In this document: piece after piece, positions 1 to 9,122 of the stretch
Layout: each line of letters opens with the position of its first letter
Position numbering within the stretch: position 1 is the first letter of the stretch
NCBI RefSeq assembly: GCF_008329985.2
Contig: NZ_CP038437.2
Span: forward strand, 62,001-126,000
Source of the DNA: Halomonas binhaiensis
GTDB taxonomy: Bacteria > Pseudomonadota > Gammaproteobacteria > Pseudomonadales > Halomonadaceae
DNA: 64,000 nt
Direction of reading: 5' to 3'
Notes under the pieces: model-generated
The model's input: only the letters and a program-made list of their open reading frames with translations
Told to the model about the DNA's origin: nothing
Database searches by the model: none
Program-made: the position numbers and the translations under genes

Positions 1-324
1 TTTGCCTTGGGGGTGCGCATGCTGGAGATTGATTTCAGTGACTGGCGCAGCGGGCTGCTGGGCGCGGTGTTATGCCCGCTATCGGGCTTGGTGCTGGCCT
101 GGCCATTGATTGTGCTGTTCGAGCTCAGTGGCTTGCAGGCTGCATCGTTATGGGTGTTTGCAGCACTGCCTCCTGCCGTTCTCAACTACCTGGTTTCGGA
201 GCAGTATCGCCAGGAGCCACACAAGGTGGCATCTCTGGTGCTGATTGGTAATCTAGGCAGCTTGGTGGTGATGCCTATCGTTCTGGGGCTGGTCTTTACT
301 CATGTCATGCCTCCTGCAGGATAA
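1..324 (+). CDS. AEC-family permease, C-terminal part (5' end outside window)
   Basis: The reading frame is open from base 1, so this is the last 107 codons of a gene that starts upstream. The visible part is almost entirely hydrophobic, with about three to four membrane segments and a short charged loop (SEQYRQEPHK) between them. Layout and loop resemble the C-terminal bundle of AEC (auxin efflux carrier) family permeases, inner-membrane transporters of organic acids or amino acids. The substrate cannot be told from this part. The family call rests on pattern only and could be another ten-helix transporter. Confidence 0.6.
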   Translation, partial: FALGVRMLEIDFSDWRSGLLGAVLCPLSGLVLAWPLIVLFELSGLQAASLWVFAALPPAVLNYLVSEQYRQEPHKVASLVLIGNLGSLVVMPIVLGLVFTHVMPPAG

Positions 325-424
325 GCAAAGGGGGTGGGCGAGGACGTCCTGGGAGGTTATGCTGTCGACCAGGAGACCGTCATCACGACACGGTTCCATA
401 TGCTCAAAGGTTAGGAGGACTCAT

Positions 425-877
425 ATGCGACTCAGGACATTGCTGGTTGGATCGGCCATGCTTGCCCTTTTGGCCGGTTGTGCCAGCAGCGGTTCCGATG
501 ACACGGAATCCAAGGACGCCATGCAGGCGCAAACAGCGACTTACCAAGGTACTCTGCCGTGCCGTAACTGCGATGGCATCGACCTGACCGTCGACCTGAA
601 GGGTACAGAGGCGAGCGCTCCGACAGAGCGTACCTTTGACCTGACTGCCTCCTATCGCAACCATCCCCAGAATCCTGCGGATGAGACTTACAACGGTAAC
701 TGGGAAGTGCTGAGTGGCACAGCCGACGACCCCAGCGCGACCGTCTATGAACTGACCCCGAATGGCGAAGGTCAGACTTACTATTTCATGCGTGTAGATC
801 CGCGCACGCTGGAACTGATCGACCCCGACCGTCGTCGCTTCCAGAACAACAGCATGTTGCAACTGACCCGCAAGTGA
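425..877 (+). CDS. NlpE-like outer-membrane lipoprotein
   Basis: 150-residue lipoprotein. The start is the ATG preceded by AGGAGGACTCAT. The N-terminus has a lipobox (LLAGC), so Cys19 should be lipidated. Mature residues include TLPCRNCDGI, the CxxC-type motif of the NlpE N-terminal domain, followed by a beta-rich region with an SYRNHPQN segment. In enterobacteria NlpE senses surface contact and copper stress and signals through Cpx; that role here is only inferred from the family. It is a single-domain form, much shorter than E. coli NlpE. An 11-bp hairpin terminator follows at once. Confidence 0.75.
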   Translation: MRLRTLLVGSAMLALLAGCASSGSDDTESKDAMQAQTATYQGTLPCRNCDGIDLTVDLKGTEASAPTERTFDLTASYRNHPQNPADETYNGNWEVLSGTADDPSATVYELTPNGEGQTYYFMRVDPRTLELIDPDRRRFQNNSMLQLTRK

Positions 878-897
878 TCGCGAGTCCTGTTGCCATG

Positions 898-922
898 AGG
901 GGCGGCCTACAAGGCCGCCCCT
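898..922 (+). terminator. Hairpin terminator after the lipoprotein gene
   Basis: A perfect 11-bp inverted repeat (898-908 and 912-922) with a 3-nt loop, 20 bp after the lipoprotein stop. It is followed by a mixed T-rich stretch rather than a clean T-run. Confidence 0.7.
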
Positions 923-988
923 TGCTGTTTCTGGCAGATGTTCTGCAACTGCGTATTTCTTTTGTGATGCCGAGTGAGCACAGGGATC

Positions 989-2258
989 ATGGCCAAGTCC
1001 AAGAGCGCCTTCGTTTGCACTGAATGCGGTGCTGAATATCGAAAGTGGCAGGGGCAATGCTCCAGCTGCATGGAGTGGAATACCCTCAGTGAGGTGCGCC
1101 TGTCGCCTCCTGGGCGCGGTGGCTCCAGTGCCTCTGCGACGCGTAGCGGCTACAGTGGCAATCTATCCCGTGAAGTTGTGGATCTGGCCAATGTGGATCT
1201 CTCCGAGGTGCCTCGCCTGTCATCCACTTTCGCTGAGTTCGATCGTGTGCTGGGTGGCGGCTTGGTGCCTGGATCGGCGGTGCTGCTCGGTGGCCATCCT
1301 GGCGCAGGCAAGTCGACCTTGCTGTTGCAGACTGCCTGCAAGCTGGCCCAGCAATGCAATGTGTTGTACGTGACCGGTGAGGAATCGTTGTCTCAGGTGG
1401 CCATGCGCGCTCATCGGCTGCAACTGCCGACTCAGGGGCTCAAGATGCTGGCAGAGACCAGTGTCGAGACGATTCTGGCAGTGGCAGAGCGGGAGCGTCC
1501 GGAAATCCTGGTCATTGACTCGATCCAGACGATGCATCTGGAAGATATTTCTTCTGCACCGGGAGGCGTGGCCCAGGTGCGCGAATCGGCTGCGGTCCTG
1601 ACCCGCTTCGCCAAGCAGAGCAATACTGTGTTGCTGCTGGTGGTGCTGGTCAATGCTTGAGCACATGATTGATGCATCACTGTTGCTGGATCTCGCCATG
1701 CTGGAACATGGTATGAAGGAAGTGAAGAACCCCAGCGCCATCTTCCTTTCCCGTCAGCAGGAGCAGGCACCTGGCAGCGTAGTGATGGTGGTCTGGGAAG
1801 GTACGCGCCCAATCCTGGTCGAGGTCCAGGCACTGCTGGATGAATCGGCCATGGGCAATCCGCGCCGAGTGGCGGTCGGCCTGGATGGTAACCGTCTGTC
1901 CATGCTGTTGGCGGTGCTCCATCGCCATGGCGGCCTGTTTACCGGCGATCAGGATGTCTTCCTCAATGTTGTCGGCGGGGTCAAGGTACTCGAAACCAGT
2001 GCTGATCTGGCGGTGCTGGTGGCCGTGGTTTCCAGTTTACAGACCCGAGCCCTGCCGCGTGAACTGGTGGTATTTGGCGAAGTGGGGCTGTCTGGAGAAA
2101 TCCGTCCGGTACCCAGCGGCCAGGAGAGAATCGTCGAGGCCGCCAAGCACGGTTTCACCAAGGCCATCGTGCCGCGTGGCAATGTGCCCAAGACCATTCC
2201 TCCTGGAATGGAGGTCGTGGCGGTGGACAAGTTGTCCGAGGCCCTGGAAGTCCTGTAG
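989..2258 (+). pseudogene. radA: radA (DNA repair ATPase), broken by frameshift and internal deletions
   Basis: RadA is a RecA-like ATPase/branch-migration factor with an N-terminal zinc finger and a C-terminal Lon-like domain. Piece one (989-1660) has the zinc finger (CTECG...CSSC), Walker A GGHPGAGKSTLLLQ and Walker B EILVIDSIQTM. It then runs out of frame at 1660. Piece two (about 1653-2258) resumes with MLEHMIDASLLL and carries the VVFGEVGLSGEIRPVPSG part of the Lon-like domain. Against the family pattern, about 13 residues (GHVTKEG... region) are missing at the junction. A second block carrying the diagnostic KNRFG motif is missing between SLLLD and MLEHGMKEV. Without KNRFG even a rejoined protein should be inactive. 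An intact copy elsewhere, or assembly errors, cannot be excluded. Confidence 0.85.
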
Positions 2259-2416
2259 CTCCCGATCGGTTGTAGCTCCTGATCGGTGTGCCAGATAGGC
2301 AGTACCTGATAGGAGGAAGAGGAAGGTTCCCGGGGAGTGACCGTGGCACGCCCGCTCTGGTGTAGAATGGCGGCAATATTCGCTTGTCTAGCGCTTTCAG
2401 TTTTCAGGAGATTGCA

Positions 2417-3454
2417 ATGAGCGCCATCCGCTTGACCCAGTACAGTCACGGCGCCGGCTGTGGCTGCAAGATCGCCCCCGACGTGCTTGACGGTATCCTG
2501 GCCCAGGCTGGCCCCGGTGCGGGCCATGCGCAGATGATCGTGGGTAACCAGGGGCGAGAGGACGCCGCGGTGTTCGATCTTGGTGATGGGCGCGGAATGA
2601 TTGCCACCACTGACTTCTTCATGCCCATCGTCGATGATCCCTTCGATTTTGGGCGTATCGCCGCTACCAATGCCATCAGTGATGTCTACGCAATGGGTGG
2701 GACACCGGTCATGGCATTGGGCATTCTTGGCTGGCCGCTGGACAAGCTAAGTGCAGAGATTGCCGGCGATGTGATGGCGGGCGCCCAGGCGGTGTGTCGT
2801 GAACTGGGCTTGGCCCTGGCAGGGGGGCACTCCATTGATTCTCCGGAACCTATCTTTGGCCTGTCAGTGAATGGTCTGGTCGATCTTCAGCATCTCAAGC
2901 TCAACAAAGGCGCTCAGATTGGCGACCTGCTGTATCTGACCAAGCCGCTGGGTGTCGGGCTGCTGACGACGGCAGAGAAGCGCGGTCTGCTGGAGAATGG
3001 CCATCAGAACCTGGCGCGGGAAACCATGCTGAAGTCCAATCGCATAGGGGCTGAGCTGGCCCGGATCAAGGGCGTGAATGCGATGACCGATGTCACGGGA
3101 TTCGGTCTGGCTGGACATCTTTCCGAGGTGTGTGCTGCCAGCGGTGTCGCGGCGAGGATTGATTTCCGTCGCCTACCGCGCCTGGCTGAAGCGGAGAGCT
3201 ATCGCCGCCAGGGAGCGGTACCTGGCGGCACTGGGCGTAATCGCACAGCCCTCGGCGCGGCCTTGCCTGATATGGATGAGGCCCATTGGCAGTGGCTGTG
3301 TGATCCACAGACTTCCGGTGGTCTGCTTATCACGGTGCATCCTTCCTGGCAGGACGATGTCGAGCGTGTTGGTCGTGATCATGGCATTGAGCTTGTGCCT
3401 TTCGGTGAGATCATCAAGGCCAAGGGTGAGGCGCTGATCGAGGTGCTCGGATGA
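2417..3454 (+). CDS. selD: Selenide, water dikinase
   Basis: 345 residues; makes selenophosphate from selenide and ATP for selenouridine in tRNA and selenocysteine. The start is the ATG after TCAGGAGATTGCA; an in-frame ATG further upstream lacks a comparable ribosome site. The N-terminal active-site loop reads HGAGCGCKIAP, so this is a cysteine, not a selenocysteine, form. Other family marks are DAAVFDLGDGRGMIATTDFF, ATNAISDVYAMGG and DPQTSGGLL. It overlaps the next gene by ATGA (3451-3454), a typical translationally coupled selD-mnmH pair, so its visible partner is the tRNA 2-selenouridine pathway. Confidence 0.96.
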   Translation: MSAIRLTQYSHGAGCGCKIAPDVLDGILAQAGPGAGHAQMIVGNQGREDAAVFDLGDGRGMIATTDFFMPIVDDPFDFGRIAATNAISDVYAMGGTPVMALGILGWPLDKLSAEIAGDVMAGAQAVCRELGLALAGGHSIDSPEPIFGLSVNGLVDLQHLKLNKGAQIGDLLYLTKPLGVGLLTTAEKRGLLENGHQNLARETMLKSNRIGAELARIKGVNAMTDVTGFGLAGHLSEVCAASGVAARIDFRRLPRLAEAESYRRQGAVPGGTGRNRTALGAALPDMDEAHWQWLCDPQTSGGLLITVHPSWQDDVERVGRDHGIELVPFGEIIKAKGEALIEVLG

Positions 3455-4542
3455 AGCTGCCGCTGGTTCCAGCTGATCTGGACCTGCTGCGTGAAGGGCG
3501 CACCTTGATTGATGTGCGTGCGCCAGTGGAATTTGCCCAGGGCAGCCTGCCTGGCGCAGTCAACCTGCCACTGATGGACAATGAGGAACGGCGTCTTGTC
3601 GGTATTGCCTACAAGGAACATGGTCAGGATGCTGCTATTGCGCTGGGGAATCAGCTGGTCGCCGGGGCCATCAAGGAAGCGCGTGTCGAGGCCTGGCGAA
3701 GCCAGCTGGAGAAGACGCCGGACGCCATCATCTACTGCTTCCGTGGCGGTCTGCGCTCTCAGATTTCTCAGCAGTGGCTGCATGAGGCCGGCATCCTGCG
3801 CCCGCGTATCGAAGGGGGCTGGAAGGCCATGCGCCAAGGCCTGCTCGAGCGGGTCGATGCCGCGGCCGGACAGCCATTGCTGGTGGTAGGTGGCTTGACT
3901 GGCTGTGCCAAGACCGCTCTGGTACAGGCACTTGACGAAGGTCTGGACCTGGAAGGTTGCGCCCGCCACAAGGGCTCTGCTTTTGGCCGCCATCCGCTGA
4001 TTGCACCCTCCCAGATCGACTTCGAGCATGCCATGGGGCTGCGGCTATTGTCGCTGTCTGGCCCGCTGGTTGTGGAGGATGAATCACGCCATATCGGGAC
4101 AGCCAATATTCCGCTGGAGTTCTGGCATAGCATGGAAGCTGCACCGCGGGTGCGGGTGGAAATGCCGCTGGACTGGCGCCTGCGCCAGATCCACAAGGAC
4201 TATATCGATGATCTGTGGGCTATCTATCGCCAGCAGTTCGGCGAGTGGCTGGGCTGGGCGCTGATGCGCAAGCAGCTATCATCCGCCCTGGGGCGCTTGA
4301 AGAAACGGCTTGGCAGTGCTCGGCTGGCGCGTTTCCAGCGGCTACAGCAACTGGCCTTCCGTGAGCATGAACGAGGCAATCGCCAGGCCCATGAAGCCTG
4401 GCTGGCGCCATTGCTGACGGAATATTACGATCCCATGTACCGTTACCAGCTGGAGAAACATGCTGAGCAGCATTTTCTCCACGTAGGGGACTGGGACAGC
4501 TGTCTTGACGCTGCTCGGCAGTGGTGTGAGGAAAACCGCTAG
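3451..4542 (+). CDS. mnmH: tRNA 2-selenouridine synthase
   Basis: 363 residues, also called SelU/YbbB; replaces sulfur by selenium at U34 of certain tRNAs using selenophosphate from SelD. The N-terminal rhodanese domain has the active Cys96 in IIYCFRGGLRSQ. The C-terminal P-loop domain follows, with GGLTGCAKTAL at about 147-157. The P-loop is odd: the family normally has GxTGxGKT, and here the Gly before the Lys is Ala153. That could weaken nucleotide or geranyl-group handling, though the rest of the protein is full length and looks maintained. Coupled to selD by a 4-bp overlap. Confidence 0.94.
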   Translation: MKLPLVPADLDLLREGRTLIDVRAPVEFAQGSLPGAVNLPLMDNEERRLVGIAYKEHGQDAAIALGNQLVAGAIKEARVEAWRSQLEKTPDAIIYCFRGGLRSQISQQWLHEAGILRPRIEGGWKAMRQGLLERVDAAAGQPLLVVGGLTGCAKTALVQALDEGLDLEGCARHKGSAFGRHPLIAPSQIDFEHAMGLRLLSLSGPLVVEDESRHIGTANIPLEFWHSMEAAPRVRVEMPLDWRLRQIHKDYIDDLWAIYRQQFGEWLGWALMRKQLSSALGRLKKRLGSARLARFQRLQQLAFREHERGNRQAHEAWLAPLLTEYYDPMYRYQLEKHAEQHFLHVGDWDSCLDAARQWCEENR

Positions 4543-4619
4543 GCCAACCTCAAGGCATCAGGTGGATTTTTCTCGACTGCCCCGGGAGCAGATTGAGCTC
4601 GGGGCATGCTGTGTCTGGG

Positions 4620-5303
4620 TCAGTGGGCATTGTCCAGCCACTGGGTCAGTACTCTATCGAGAAGGGAGGCCTGATCGTTCAGGATCCTGGTTTCGGCGAG
4701 TATCGCGCCTGGTGACTGCACCGCGCTACTGGTGTCATGCCCTTCTGGCAGGGGCGTGTTATCCAGGTACTCGCTGAGACTGCTGCCATGCAGATGCAAC
4801 AGGCAGCACAGACCAACCACCCGTCCCGCATCCCAGGAGTAGCCCAGCACTGGGCTGGATTCGCTACCTCCCAGTGGCAGTGCATCATCGGGCAGGCCGA
4901 AAACCTGGCGGTGCCAGAGCAGGGTAGTGAAGTCATCAGGCAGGTCGAAGGGACTGTCATCGGCCAGGTGAATCTTGTACCAGCCCGCTTCGGCTCGGCT
5001 ACCGTTACCTACTGGCGCACCCAGTGCCGCGGCGATCCGCAGAGCACCGGTGCCGAGTCCCAGCAATGGCTTTTGTCCGTCGAGCATCTGGTCGATCAGC
5101 TTGTTTTCGGCGCGTGACCACGGCTGTTCCTGGCTGTTTTCATGGTCGTCGAGAATGATCAGCGCATCGCAGTCGGCTGGCCTTGGTGGCAGCTCGCCAT
5201 CGTAAAGGTGGAAGATAGTGAAACTGTGGCCCATGCTTGTCAGCCAGTCGGCAATACGTGCGGGGCCCTGGTGTGGTTGATGCTGCAGCAGATGAAAATG
5301 CAT
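4620..5303 (-). CDS. Class I glutamine-amidotransferase-like protein without nucleophile Cys
   Basis: 227 residues with the fold pattern of type 1 glutamine amidotransferases of the GMP-synthase-like/YfeJ group (DALIILDDHEN, LLGLGTGA, TTLLWHRQVFGLP). The elbow motif, normally GxCxGxQ, reads GLGTGA, so the nucleophile is Gly84. The usual HPE-type motif near the C-terminus reads HLH. Hydrolysis of glutamine by the normal triad is therefore not expected; it may be a binding protein or a decaying enzyme. It faces mnmH tail to tail and is divergent from the alkyltransferase-like gene 48 bp away. Confidence 0.7.
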   Translation of the reverse strand: MHFHLLQHQPHQGPARIADWLTSMGHSFTIFHLYDGELPPRPADCDALIILDDHENSQEQPWSRAENKLIDQMLDGQKPLLGLGTGALRIAAALGAPVGNGSRAEAGWYKIHLADDSPFDLPDDFTTLLWHRQVFGLPDDALPLGGSESSPVLGYSWDAGRVVGLCCLLHLHGSSLSEYLDNTPLPEGHDTSSAVQSPGAILAETRILNDQASLLDRVLTQWLDNAH

Positions 5304-5351
5304 ATTGGCCTCGCGTGAATAAGCAAATCAGACATCAGTGTTAATGGTCAC

Positions 5352-5645
5352 ATGAATCCTTTGGTTCGAGAACAGATTCTCACTATCATCGCTTCGATTC
5401 CTGAAGGGCGAGTTACCAGTTATGGGCGCATTGCCAAGATGACCGATGGCGCCACTGCGCGTATGGTTGCCAGGGCGTTGCGTGATCTGCCTTCGGGGCA
5501 CGAGTTGCCATGGTTTCGCGTGGTGACTTCCTCACGCAAGCTGGCTGACCATAGTGGTGCCGATGAACAGCGTCGTCGCTTGATCGATGAAGGTATCGCC
5601 TTCGATGTGCGCGGACGAATCTCCGTTGAGCGTTTCTGGCCATGA
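5352..5645 (+). CDS. Alkyltransferase-like protein (ATL)
   Basis: 97 residues, the size of the O6-alkylguanine-DNA alkyltransferase C-terminal domain alone. The helix-turn-helix region (GRVTSYGRIAKMTDG) and arginine finger (ATARMVARAL) are present. The PCHR active site of true alkyltransferases is PWFRVV here, with Trp in place of the acceptor Cys. That is the hallmark of ATL proteins (E. coli YbaZ/eATL, yeast Atl1), which bind O6-alkylguanine, flip it and hand the lesion to nucleotide excision repair. The His of PWHR is also replaced, by Phe, which is a small oddity. Confidence 0.88.
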   Translation: MNPLVREQILTIIASIPEGRVTSYGRIAKMTDGATARMVARALRDLPSGHELPWFRVVTSSRKLADHSGADEQRRRLIDEGIAFDVRGRISVERFWP

Positions 5646-5684
5646 GCGCTGGGAACGTACAGGTAAAAAAGGAACTGAAACTGC

Positions 5685-6225
5685 ATGGCTAAGCTTGGTT
5701 TCCACCAGCGTCTTGTGGGGCTTTCTCTACCCCAGCAGCAGGCTTTCATGGCTGCTTTGACCGAGCGTCTGTTACCCAACTATGCGCTCTATGCCGAGAC
5801 TACAGGGCATGGGGATCTCTCCGGCATACGTGCGGTTCTCGATCTGGTGTGGGAACAGCTGGCGGTGAAGAACGCCAAGATCGATTTCGATAAGCAGGCG
5901 GAGAAGCTCGCCGAGCTGGAGCCTCCAGTACAGGATGACAGCTTTGGGCGATGCAGATCGGCCATCCTTGACACGAGTGGCGAGGCTTCTGGAGGTCAAG
6001 TCCAAGGCTGGAGTACGAGCATTCATCGAGCTGACCGAAGGCGAGGAAGATGCCCAGGTGCTTTCACAGTTGCTTAAGGAGCATCCGCTAATGGAAGACG
6101 AAAACGACTTCCAGGATGCCGTCCTGGAAGAGGTTGAAGGGGCGATCGACAAAGAGGCGCTCAAATCTCTGCGTAAGCTGGGGCGTAACAATGGTGTCAG
6201 CAACCTTGGGTTATCCCTCGATTGA
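5685..6225 (+). pseudogene. DUF416 (YjaG-like) gene, frameshifted with internal deletion
   Basis: Frame one (5685 to about 5945) gives FHQRLVGLSLPQQQAFMAAL, then LPNYALYAETTGHGD and LDLVWEQLAVKNAKIDFDKQ, the N-terminal half of YjaG/DUF416 proteins. The matching C-terminal half (FIELTEG, LKEHPLMEDENDFQDAVLEE, GRNNGVSNLGL) is in another frame up to 6225. At the join around 5935-5975 the family segment that should read like GVYPAIDACVAL is missing, so both a deletion and a frameshift are present. The function of DUF416 proteins is unknown. It is the second such broken gene within 5 kb of radA. Confidence 0.8.
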
Positions 6226-6245
6226 TTCTGACCGAAATTTCATGG

Positions 6246-6755
6246 TTAAAAGCTCATGCCGCCGGTGAGCATCAACCCTGCTGAGCCGAACAGGATCAAG
6301 TCCGACTCTACACGACCCCACTGCACACCGATGCTGGGCAGTATCGCTGGAGCGATGCCGGAGTGGTTGAAAGGAATTTTATCGCGATACTCATCCTTGT
6401 AGCCGCGTAACAGACCGCCAGTCAGCTTGCCTCGGACCAGAGTGTTGTTGCTAGGCTGCCAGAAGGGAAACTCGCGACCGGCATACCAGTACCAGGTGGG
6501 CTGATCATAGGAGTTCTTGAACCACCCGGCCCCCGCCAGCCAGTGCTGAGGATTGTGGAGCTCGATGCTGATCAGTCTCTGGTGATTGTTGTGATCTGGA
6601 TCCGGATCATAATGTTGAGTATAGAGACTAGTCTGTACCAGTACGTGATCCAGTTCCATGCGTATTGGCTGGTCTTGCTTTTGAGCCATTGCCCCGGTTG
6701 GGGCAAGCAGCAATGCCGATAGCAGGATAGCGACGATCCTTGTCGATGTTGGCAT
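6246..6755 (-). CDS. Outer-membrane beta-barrel protein, small, unknown function
   Basis: 169 residues from the ATG at 6755. A clean signal peptide (IVAILLSALLLAPTGAMA) predicts cleavage after AMA. The mature part alternates aromatic/hydrophobic and polar residues (PTWYWYAGREFPFWQ) and ends in Phe (MLTGGMSF), the signature of barrel insertion by BAM. The size is near PagP/PagL-like lipid-modifying barrels, but I see no convincing catalytic motif. Homologues in related genera are, as far as I recall, often named sn-glycerol-3-phosphate transporter, a label nothing visible here supports. It follows hisF on the same strand, separated by a hairpin. Confidence 0.7.
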   Translation of the reverse strand: MPTSTRIVAILLSALLLAPTGAMAQKQDQPIRMELDHVLVQTSLYTQHYDPDPDHNNHQRLISIELHNPQHWLAGAGWFKNSYDQPTWYWYAGREFPFWQPSNNTLVRGKLTGGLLRGYKDEYRDKIPFNHSGIAPAILPSIGVQWGRVESDLILFGSAGLMLTGGMSF

Positions 6756-6774
6756 GAAGGTTCCATATATCAGA

Positions 6775-6796
6775 AACCGGAGGGCCCCCTCCGGTT
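6775..6796 (-). terminator. Hairpin after the his operon
   Basis: A perfect 10-bp inverted repeat (6775-6784/6787-6796), GC-rich, followed on the minus strand by only TTTCTG. It lies 41 bp past the hisF stop and just before the outer-membrane gene, so it probably ends or attenuates his transcription. Confidence 0.55.
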
Positions 6797-6836
6797 GGGT
6801 CGAACATGCCAATAAAGTGCGAGACATCTCTCGAGC

Positions 6837-7610
6837 TTACAGGCGCATGGTAATGCCTTTATCGGCCATGTAGCGCTTGGCTTCAGGGATCGTGTGTTCG
6901 GCGAAATGGAAGATGCTCGCGGCCAGCACGGCATCGGCATGGCCTTCGATAACGCCTTCCACCAGATGGTCGAGGTTGCCGACACCACCCGAGGCGATCA
7001 CTGGCACCGGAACCGCATCGCTGATGGCGCGGGTGACGCCAAGGTCGAAGCCGGCCTTGGTGCCGTCACGATCCATGCTGGTCAGCAGCAGTTCTCCGGC
7101 GCCGTAATCCACCATCTTGCGTGCCCATTCCACCGCATCCAGCCCCGTCGGGCGACGGCCACCGTGGGTGAAGATTTCCCAGCGTGGTGTCTCGCCTTCG
7201 GCACTGACTTTCTTGGCATCGATGGCGACAACGATGCACTGGCTGCCGAAGCGCTCGGCAGCTTCACGTACGAACTCGGGGTTGGTCACGGCAGCGGTAT
7301 TGATGGATACCTTGTCGGCGCCAGCGTTGAGCATGGTACGGATATCATCGCAGGTGCGAATACCGCCACCCACGGTCAGTGGGATGAAGACCTCACCGGC
7401 GATGCGCTCGACCATTTCTACCGTTGTGGCACGGTCTTCGTGGCTTGCCGTGATGTCGAGAAAAGTGATCTCGTCGGCGCCCTGCTGGTTGTAGCGCTGG
7501 GCGATCTCCACCGGATCGCCGGCGTCACGGATGCCGACGAAGTTGACGCCCTTGACGACGCGCCCAGCGTCCACGTCCAGGCAAGGGATGATGCGTTTGG
7601 AGAGAGCCAT
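6837..7610 (-). CDS. hisF: Imidazole glycerol phosphate synthase, cyclase subunit
   Basis: 257 residues, a (beta/alpha)8 barrel that takes ammonia from HisH and makes imidazole glycerol phosphate and AICAR from PRFAR. Conserved marks: [17 protein letters not shown] with the catalytic Asp, [36 protein letters not shown] with the second catalytic Asp, and [11 protein letters not shown]. Last gene of a minus-strand hisB-hisH-hisA-hisF run, 23 bp after hisA. Full length. Confidence 0.97.
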   Translation of the reverse strand: MALSKRIIPCLDVDAGRVVKGVNFVGIRDAGDPVEIAQRYNQQGADEITFLDITASHEDRATTVEMVERIAGEVFIPLTVGGGIRTCDDIRTMLNAGADKVSINTAAVTNPEFVREAAERFGSQCIVVAIDAKKVSAEGETPRWEIFTHGGRRPTGLDAVEWARKMVDYGAGELLLTSMDRDGTKAGFDLGVTRAISDAVPVPVIASGGVGNLDHLVEGVIEGHADAVLAASIFHFAEHTIPEAKRYMADKGITMRL

Positions 7611-7633
7611 GATCGTTGCCCTTGTATGTAACT

Positions 7634-8374
7634 TCAGCCGGCAGTCAGCTCATCGCACAGACGCTGGCCTTCGGCCACGTCCAGGCTGCCTTCGTAAATG
7701 GCGCGGCCGGTGATGGCGCCGAGAATACCTGGCTCGCCAGCAGCGATCAGAGCGCGCAGGTCATCCAGGTTGGTGACACCTCCGGAAGCGATGACGGGCA
7801 GACCGCCTTCGCGAGCCAACTGTGCCGTGGCTTCCACGTTGACGCCATTCATCATGCCATCACGGGAAATATCGGTGTATACGATGCTGGACACGCCATC
7901 ATTGGCGAAGCGCTTGGCCAGATCCACCGCCAGAACCTCGGAGACCTCGGCCCAGCCGTCAGTGGCGACACGGCCGTCCTTGGCATCCAGGCCAACGATT
8001 ACATGGCCGGGGAACAAGCGGCACATCTCGCCGACGAATTCCGGTTCCTTGACGGCCTTGGTGCCGATGATGACCTGGCTTACCCCGGCATTCAGGTAAT
8101 GCTCGATGGTCTCGGCACTACGGATGCCGCCTCCAATCTGGATGGGTAGATCCGGATAGCGGCGGGCAATGGCAGTGACTGCCTCGCCATTGACCGGGCG
8201 GCCTTCGAAAGCGCCATTGAGATCGACCAGATGGAGGCGGCGAGCACCAGCGTCGACCCAGCGTGCGGCCATGGCCACAGGGTCATCGCCGTAGGTGGTG
8301 GCATCATCCATGCGGCCTTGCTTGAGACGCACACATTTGCCGTCCTTGAGATCGATGGCGGGGATTACCAGCAT
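7634..8374 (-). CDS. hisA: ProFAR isomerase
   Basis: 246 residues, phosphoribosylformimino-5-aminoimidazole carboxamide ribotide isomerase, an Amadori rearrangement in histidine synthesis. The start is the ATG after GAGGACACGAC, giving [20 protein letters not shown] with the catalytic Asp near residue 8. The other catalytic Asp is in [12 protein letters not shown], and the phosphate-binding loops IQIGGGIRS and VIASGGV are present. Part of the hisBHAF run; 91 bp separate it from hisH. Confidence 0.97.
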   Translation of the reverse strand: MLVIPAIDLKDGKCVRLKQGRMDDATTYGDDPVAMAARWVDAGARRLHLVDLNGAFEGRPVNGEAVTAIARRYPDLPIQIGGGIRSAETIEHYLNAGVSQVIIGTKAVKEPEFVGEMCRLFPGHVIVGLDAKDGRVATDGWAEVSEVLAVDLAKRFANDGVSSIVYTDISRDGMMNGVNVEATAQLAREGGLPVIASGGVTNLDDLRALIAAGEPGILGAITGRAIYEGSLDVAEGQRLCDELTAG

Positions 8375-8465
8375 GTCGTGTCCTCGGAGCACCATTCGGC
8401 GGTGCTATTCAGGTGTCATTGTTTAGATGTCATTGTGTATTGGCCGCGATGCGGTGGAAATGTCG

Positions 8466-9107
8466 TCAAGGTTGCCACCGCACGAAATTCTCGAGCAGGC
8501 GCAGGCCCGCGCGGGCGCTTTTTTCTGGATGGAACTGCACGGCAAAGGTGGCGTCCCGGCCAATGGCGACGTGGGCACTGACATCGCCATAATCGCAGGT
8601 GCCGAATACCTGGGCGGCATGCTCGGCGACGACATAGTAGCTATGCACGAAATAGAAGTTCTCGTCCTGCTCGATGCCAGCCCACAACGGGTGGTCCAGC
8701 GGCTGATGGACCTGGTTCCAGCCCATGTGCGGCACCTTGAGGCGGTTGCCATCGACGTCATTCATGTCGGCGGGGAAGCGCTTGACCTGTCCGGGCAGAA
8801 AGCCCAGGCAATCAACGCCGCCATTCTCGTCGCTACGATCCATCAACATCTGTTGGCCGACACAGATGCCAAGCAGTGGCTTGGATTGTTCGGCAAGCAG
8901 TTCCTGCACCAGGCCTTGCAGTTCAGTACGCTCCAGCTCGCCCATGCAGTCGCGGATGGCACCCTGGCCAGGCAGCACCAGACGGGTAGCGCCATGAATC
9001 GAACGGGCATCGCGAGTCACTAGAACATTTTCATGGGTGACATGTTCCAGCGCCTTGGCAACGGAGTGCAGATTGCCCATTCCGTAGTCGATAACGGCAA
9101 TGGTCAT
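8466..9107 (-). CDS. hisH: Imidazole glycerol phosphate synthase, glutaminase subunit
   Basis: 213 residues, class I glutamine amidotransferase that feeds ammonia to HisF. It starts [18 protein letters not shown]. The nucleophile Cys is in [11 protein letters not shown] and the His-Glu pair in AVQFHPEKS, all intact, in contrast to the amidotransferase-like protein at 4620-5303. A segment typical of the HisH-HisF contact (FVHSYYV) is visible. It lies 15 bp after hisB, clearly one operon. Confidence 0.97.
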   Translation of the reverse strand: MTIAVIDYGMGNLHSVAKALEHVTHENVLVTRDARSIHGATRLVLPGQGAIRDCMGELERTELQGLVQELLAEQSKPLLGICVGQQMLMDRSDENGGVDCLGFLPGQVKRFPADMNDVDGNRLKVPHMGWNQVHQPLDHPLWAGIEQDENFYFVHSYYVVAEHAAQVFGTCDYGDVSAHVAIGRDATFAVQFHPEKSARAGLRLLENFVRWQP

Positions 9108-9122
9108 GGGATGCTCCTTATT

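Noticed and set aside
2417..2480. Possible selenocysteine codon in selD
   Set aside because: The active-site codons are TGT and TGC (Cys); no in-frame TGA.
6894..7631. Long plus-strand open frame over hisF
   Set aside because: Antisense shadow of an intact, well conserved hisF; no ribosome site and no protein-like pattern.
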